A stretch of DNA of 7,129 nt from MGML01 sp964493985 (GTDB taxonomy: Bacteria; Chloroflexota; Dehalococcoidia; Dehalococcoidales; UBA2162), in the NCBI GenBank assembly GCA_964493985.1, contig CAZBQL010000137.1, positions 1 to 7,129 on the forward strand, read 5' to 3'. Below are positions 6,005 to 7,129 of this stretch, in pieces. Made by a program: the position numbers and the translations under genes. The notes beneath the pieces were generated by a model. It was not told the DNA's origin. It ran no database searches and saw only the letters and a list, made by a program, of their open reading frames with translations. Positions within the stretch are counted from its first letter, which is position 1. Every line of letters begins with the position of its first letter.

Positions 6005-6026
6005 TAGCAAGGGAGGATTCATCGCT

Positions 6027-7129
6027 ATGATACAGCAGTTTTACATACCCACAAAAGTACTTTTCGGTCCGGGGAGTATCGATCAACTGGGCGATGAAGC
6101 AAAAAACCTTGGAACCCGGGCAATGATCGTCACGTATCCTGACATCCGCAGGCTGGGATTCCTGGATATCGTCCTGAAAGACCTTGAAAACCAGGATATT
6201 GAAACGGAAGTATTCGAAGAGCTTGAACCGAATCCCCGCACTACCACTGTCGACCGGGCAGCCGGTATCGCACGTGAAAAGAAGATCGACCTGGTTATCG
6301 GGATGGGCGGCGGCAGCGCCATGGACGCAGCGAAAGGCATCGCCCTGGCCAGTTCCGGCGAAGCTCCTGTCTGGGACTACCTGCTGGGTAAAGCCCACGC
6401 GGGGGAAAATGTCCCCAATCTTATCCAGGTACCCACCCTTGCCGGGACCGGTTCCGAGCTGAATCCGATATGCGTCTTTACCCACTGGGAAAGCCACGAG
6501 AAACGGTTCATTTTCAATGACAACCTGTGGGCAAAGACGGCGATAATCGATCCCGCCCTGACTGTTACCCTACCTGAGAAACTGACTGCCGGGGGAGGAG
6601 TCGATGCCCTCTCCCATATCATGGAATGCTACCTGATGCCTGAAAAACCGCTGCCGATGAATGACGCAATAAGGGAAGCTGTAATGAAAGTGATAGTACG
6701 GGTGCTTCCCGAAGTGCTGACCAATCTCGAAGATGTTGACGCCCGTTCCCAGATATCCTGGGCAAGCACTATCGCCAGCTCGGATTTATCCAGGCTGGGA
6801 GGATCGGCCGGCAGCATGACCTGCCACGGTATAGAGCACGCCATCAGCGGCTACTATGACATCAACCACGGCGCCGGACTGGCTGCCCTGCTGCCGTCAT
6901 GGATGAAGCAATTCTATCCAGTAAGAAAAGAAAGGTTCGAACTGCTTGGCAGGAACGTATTCGGCAAGACCGACGGAATAGCGGCTTTCGAAGAATGGCT
7001 GGAAAAAGTAGGCATGAAACTCCGGCTGAGAGATCTTGGCTGCGAACTCGAAAAGGCTGACGAGATAGCGGATATCGCGCTTAAAGTCTGGGATTATTCT
7101 CCCCATCCGACCGAAATGAATGCCGATAC
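6027..7129 (+). CDS. iron-containing (group III) alcohol dehydrogenase, 3' end outside the window
   Basis: The first 367 codons of an Fe-dependent NAD(P)-linked alcohol dehydrogenase, cytoplasmic, interconverting an alcohol and an aldehyde or ketone. It opens with FYIPTKVLFGPGSIDQLG (5-22), as is typical. The dinucleotide-binding GGGSAMDAAK lies at 94-103 and PTLAGTGSE at 136-144. Predicted metal ligands are Asp193 and His197 in GGGVDALSH, His267 in CHGIEH and His281 in DINHG, with His271 also conserved. The HGIEHAISGYYDINHG block is closest to butanol-dehydrogenase (BDH/YqhD-like) members, but the substrate cannot be assigned. About 20 residues should be missing at the C-terminus, judging by the usual length of 385-390. 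The start is firm: AAGGGAGG (6009-6016) is ten bases before ATG 6027. No stop codon is reached by 7129. The gene is GC-richer than the middle block. Confidence 0.92.
   Translation, partial: MIQQFYIPTKVLFGPGSIDQLGDEAKNLGTRAMIVTYPDIRRLGFLDIVLKDLENQDIETEVFEELEPNPRTTTVDRAAGIAREKKIDLVIGMGGGSAMDAAKGIALASSGEAPVWDYLLGKAHAGENVPNLIQVPTLAGTGSELNPICVFTHWESHEKRFIFNDNLWAKTAIIDPALTVTLPEKLTAGGGVDALSHIMECYLMPEKPLPMNDAIREAVMKVIVRVLPEVLTNLEDVDARSQISWASTIASSDLSRLGGSAGSMTCHGIEHAISGYYDINHGAGLAALLPSWMKQFYPVRKERFELLGRNVFGKTDGIAAFEEWLEKVGMKLRLRDLGCELEKADEIADIALKVWDYSPHPTEMNAD

Overview
The window reads as a bacterial chromosome fragment, probably from a metagenome assembly because it contains a run of exactly 100 Ns. 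Every gene I can support lies on the + strand. Several protein types point weakly towards Chloroflexota, perhaps a sediment Dehalococcoidia: the alpha/alpha-toroid protein often mislabelled NifH, a DUF169 protein, a small Chloroflexota-type lipoprotein, a GlcD-type oxidase and an iron alcohol dehydrogenase. This is inference from remembered family distributions; there is no rRNA or other phylogenetic marker here.

Left block (1-2789, GC-richer): a complete FAD-linked glycolate/D-lactate oxidase subunit (glcD-like) is followed by a prenyltransferase/squalene-cyclase-like toroid protein. Next, 26 bases on and with its own strong Shine-Dalgarno, comes the first 70 codons of a DUF169 protein cut off by the gap (2790-2889). 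The toroid and DUF169 genes look like one transcription unit.

Middle block (2890 to about 5350, clearly AT-richer by eye): after the gap there is a perfect consensus sigma-70 promoter (TTGACA, 17 bases, TATAAT). It drives a leader of about 190 nt with a long folded domain, a strong intrinsic terminator and an upstream segment exactly complementary to the terminator's left arm. A SAM-dependent methyltransferase follows. This looks like a transcription attenuator or riboswitch, or else a free-standing small RNA, and it is the most interesting item in the window. Then come a YedJ/YpgQ-like HD hydrolase whose 5' end is interrupted by an in-frame TAA, and a small putative lipoprotein.

Right block (about 5350-7129, GC rising again): a pyridoxamine-phosphate-oxidase-like flavin-binding protein, a 116-bp inverted-repeat element of the GTCATTCCC type, and an iron-dependent alcohol dehydrogenase that runs off the window end. 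The glcD-like oxidase and the alcohol dehydrogenase would both fit oxidation or reduction of small organic acids and alcohols, but they are far apart and nothing shows that they act in one pathway. I see no CRISPR, tRNA, rRNA, transposase or phage gene.
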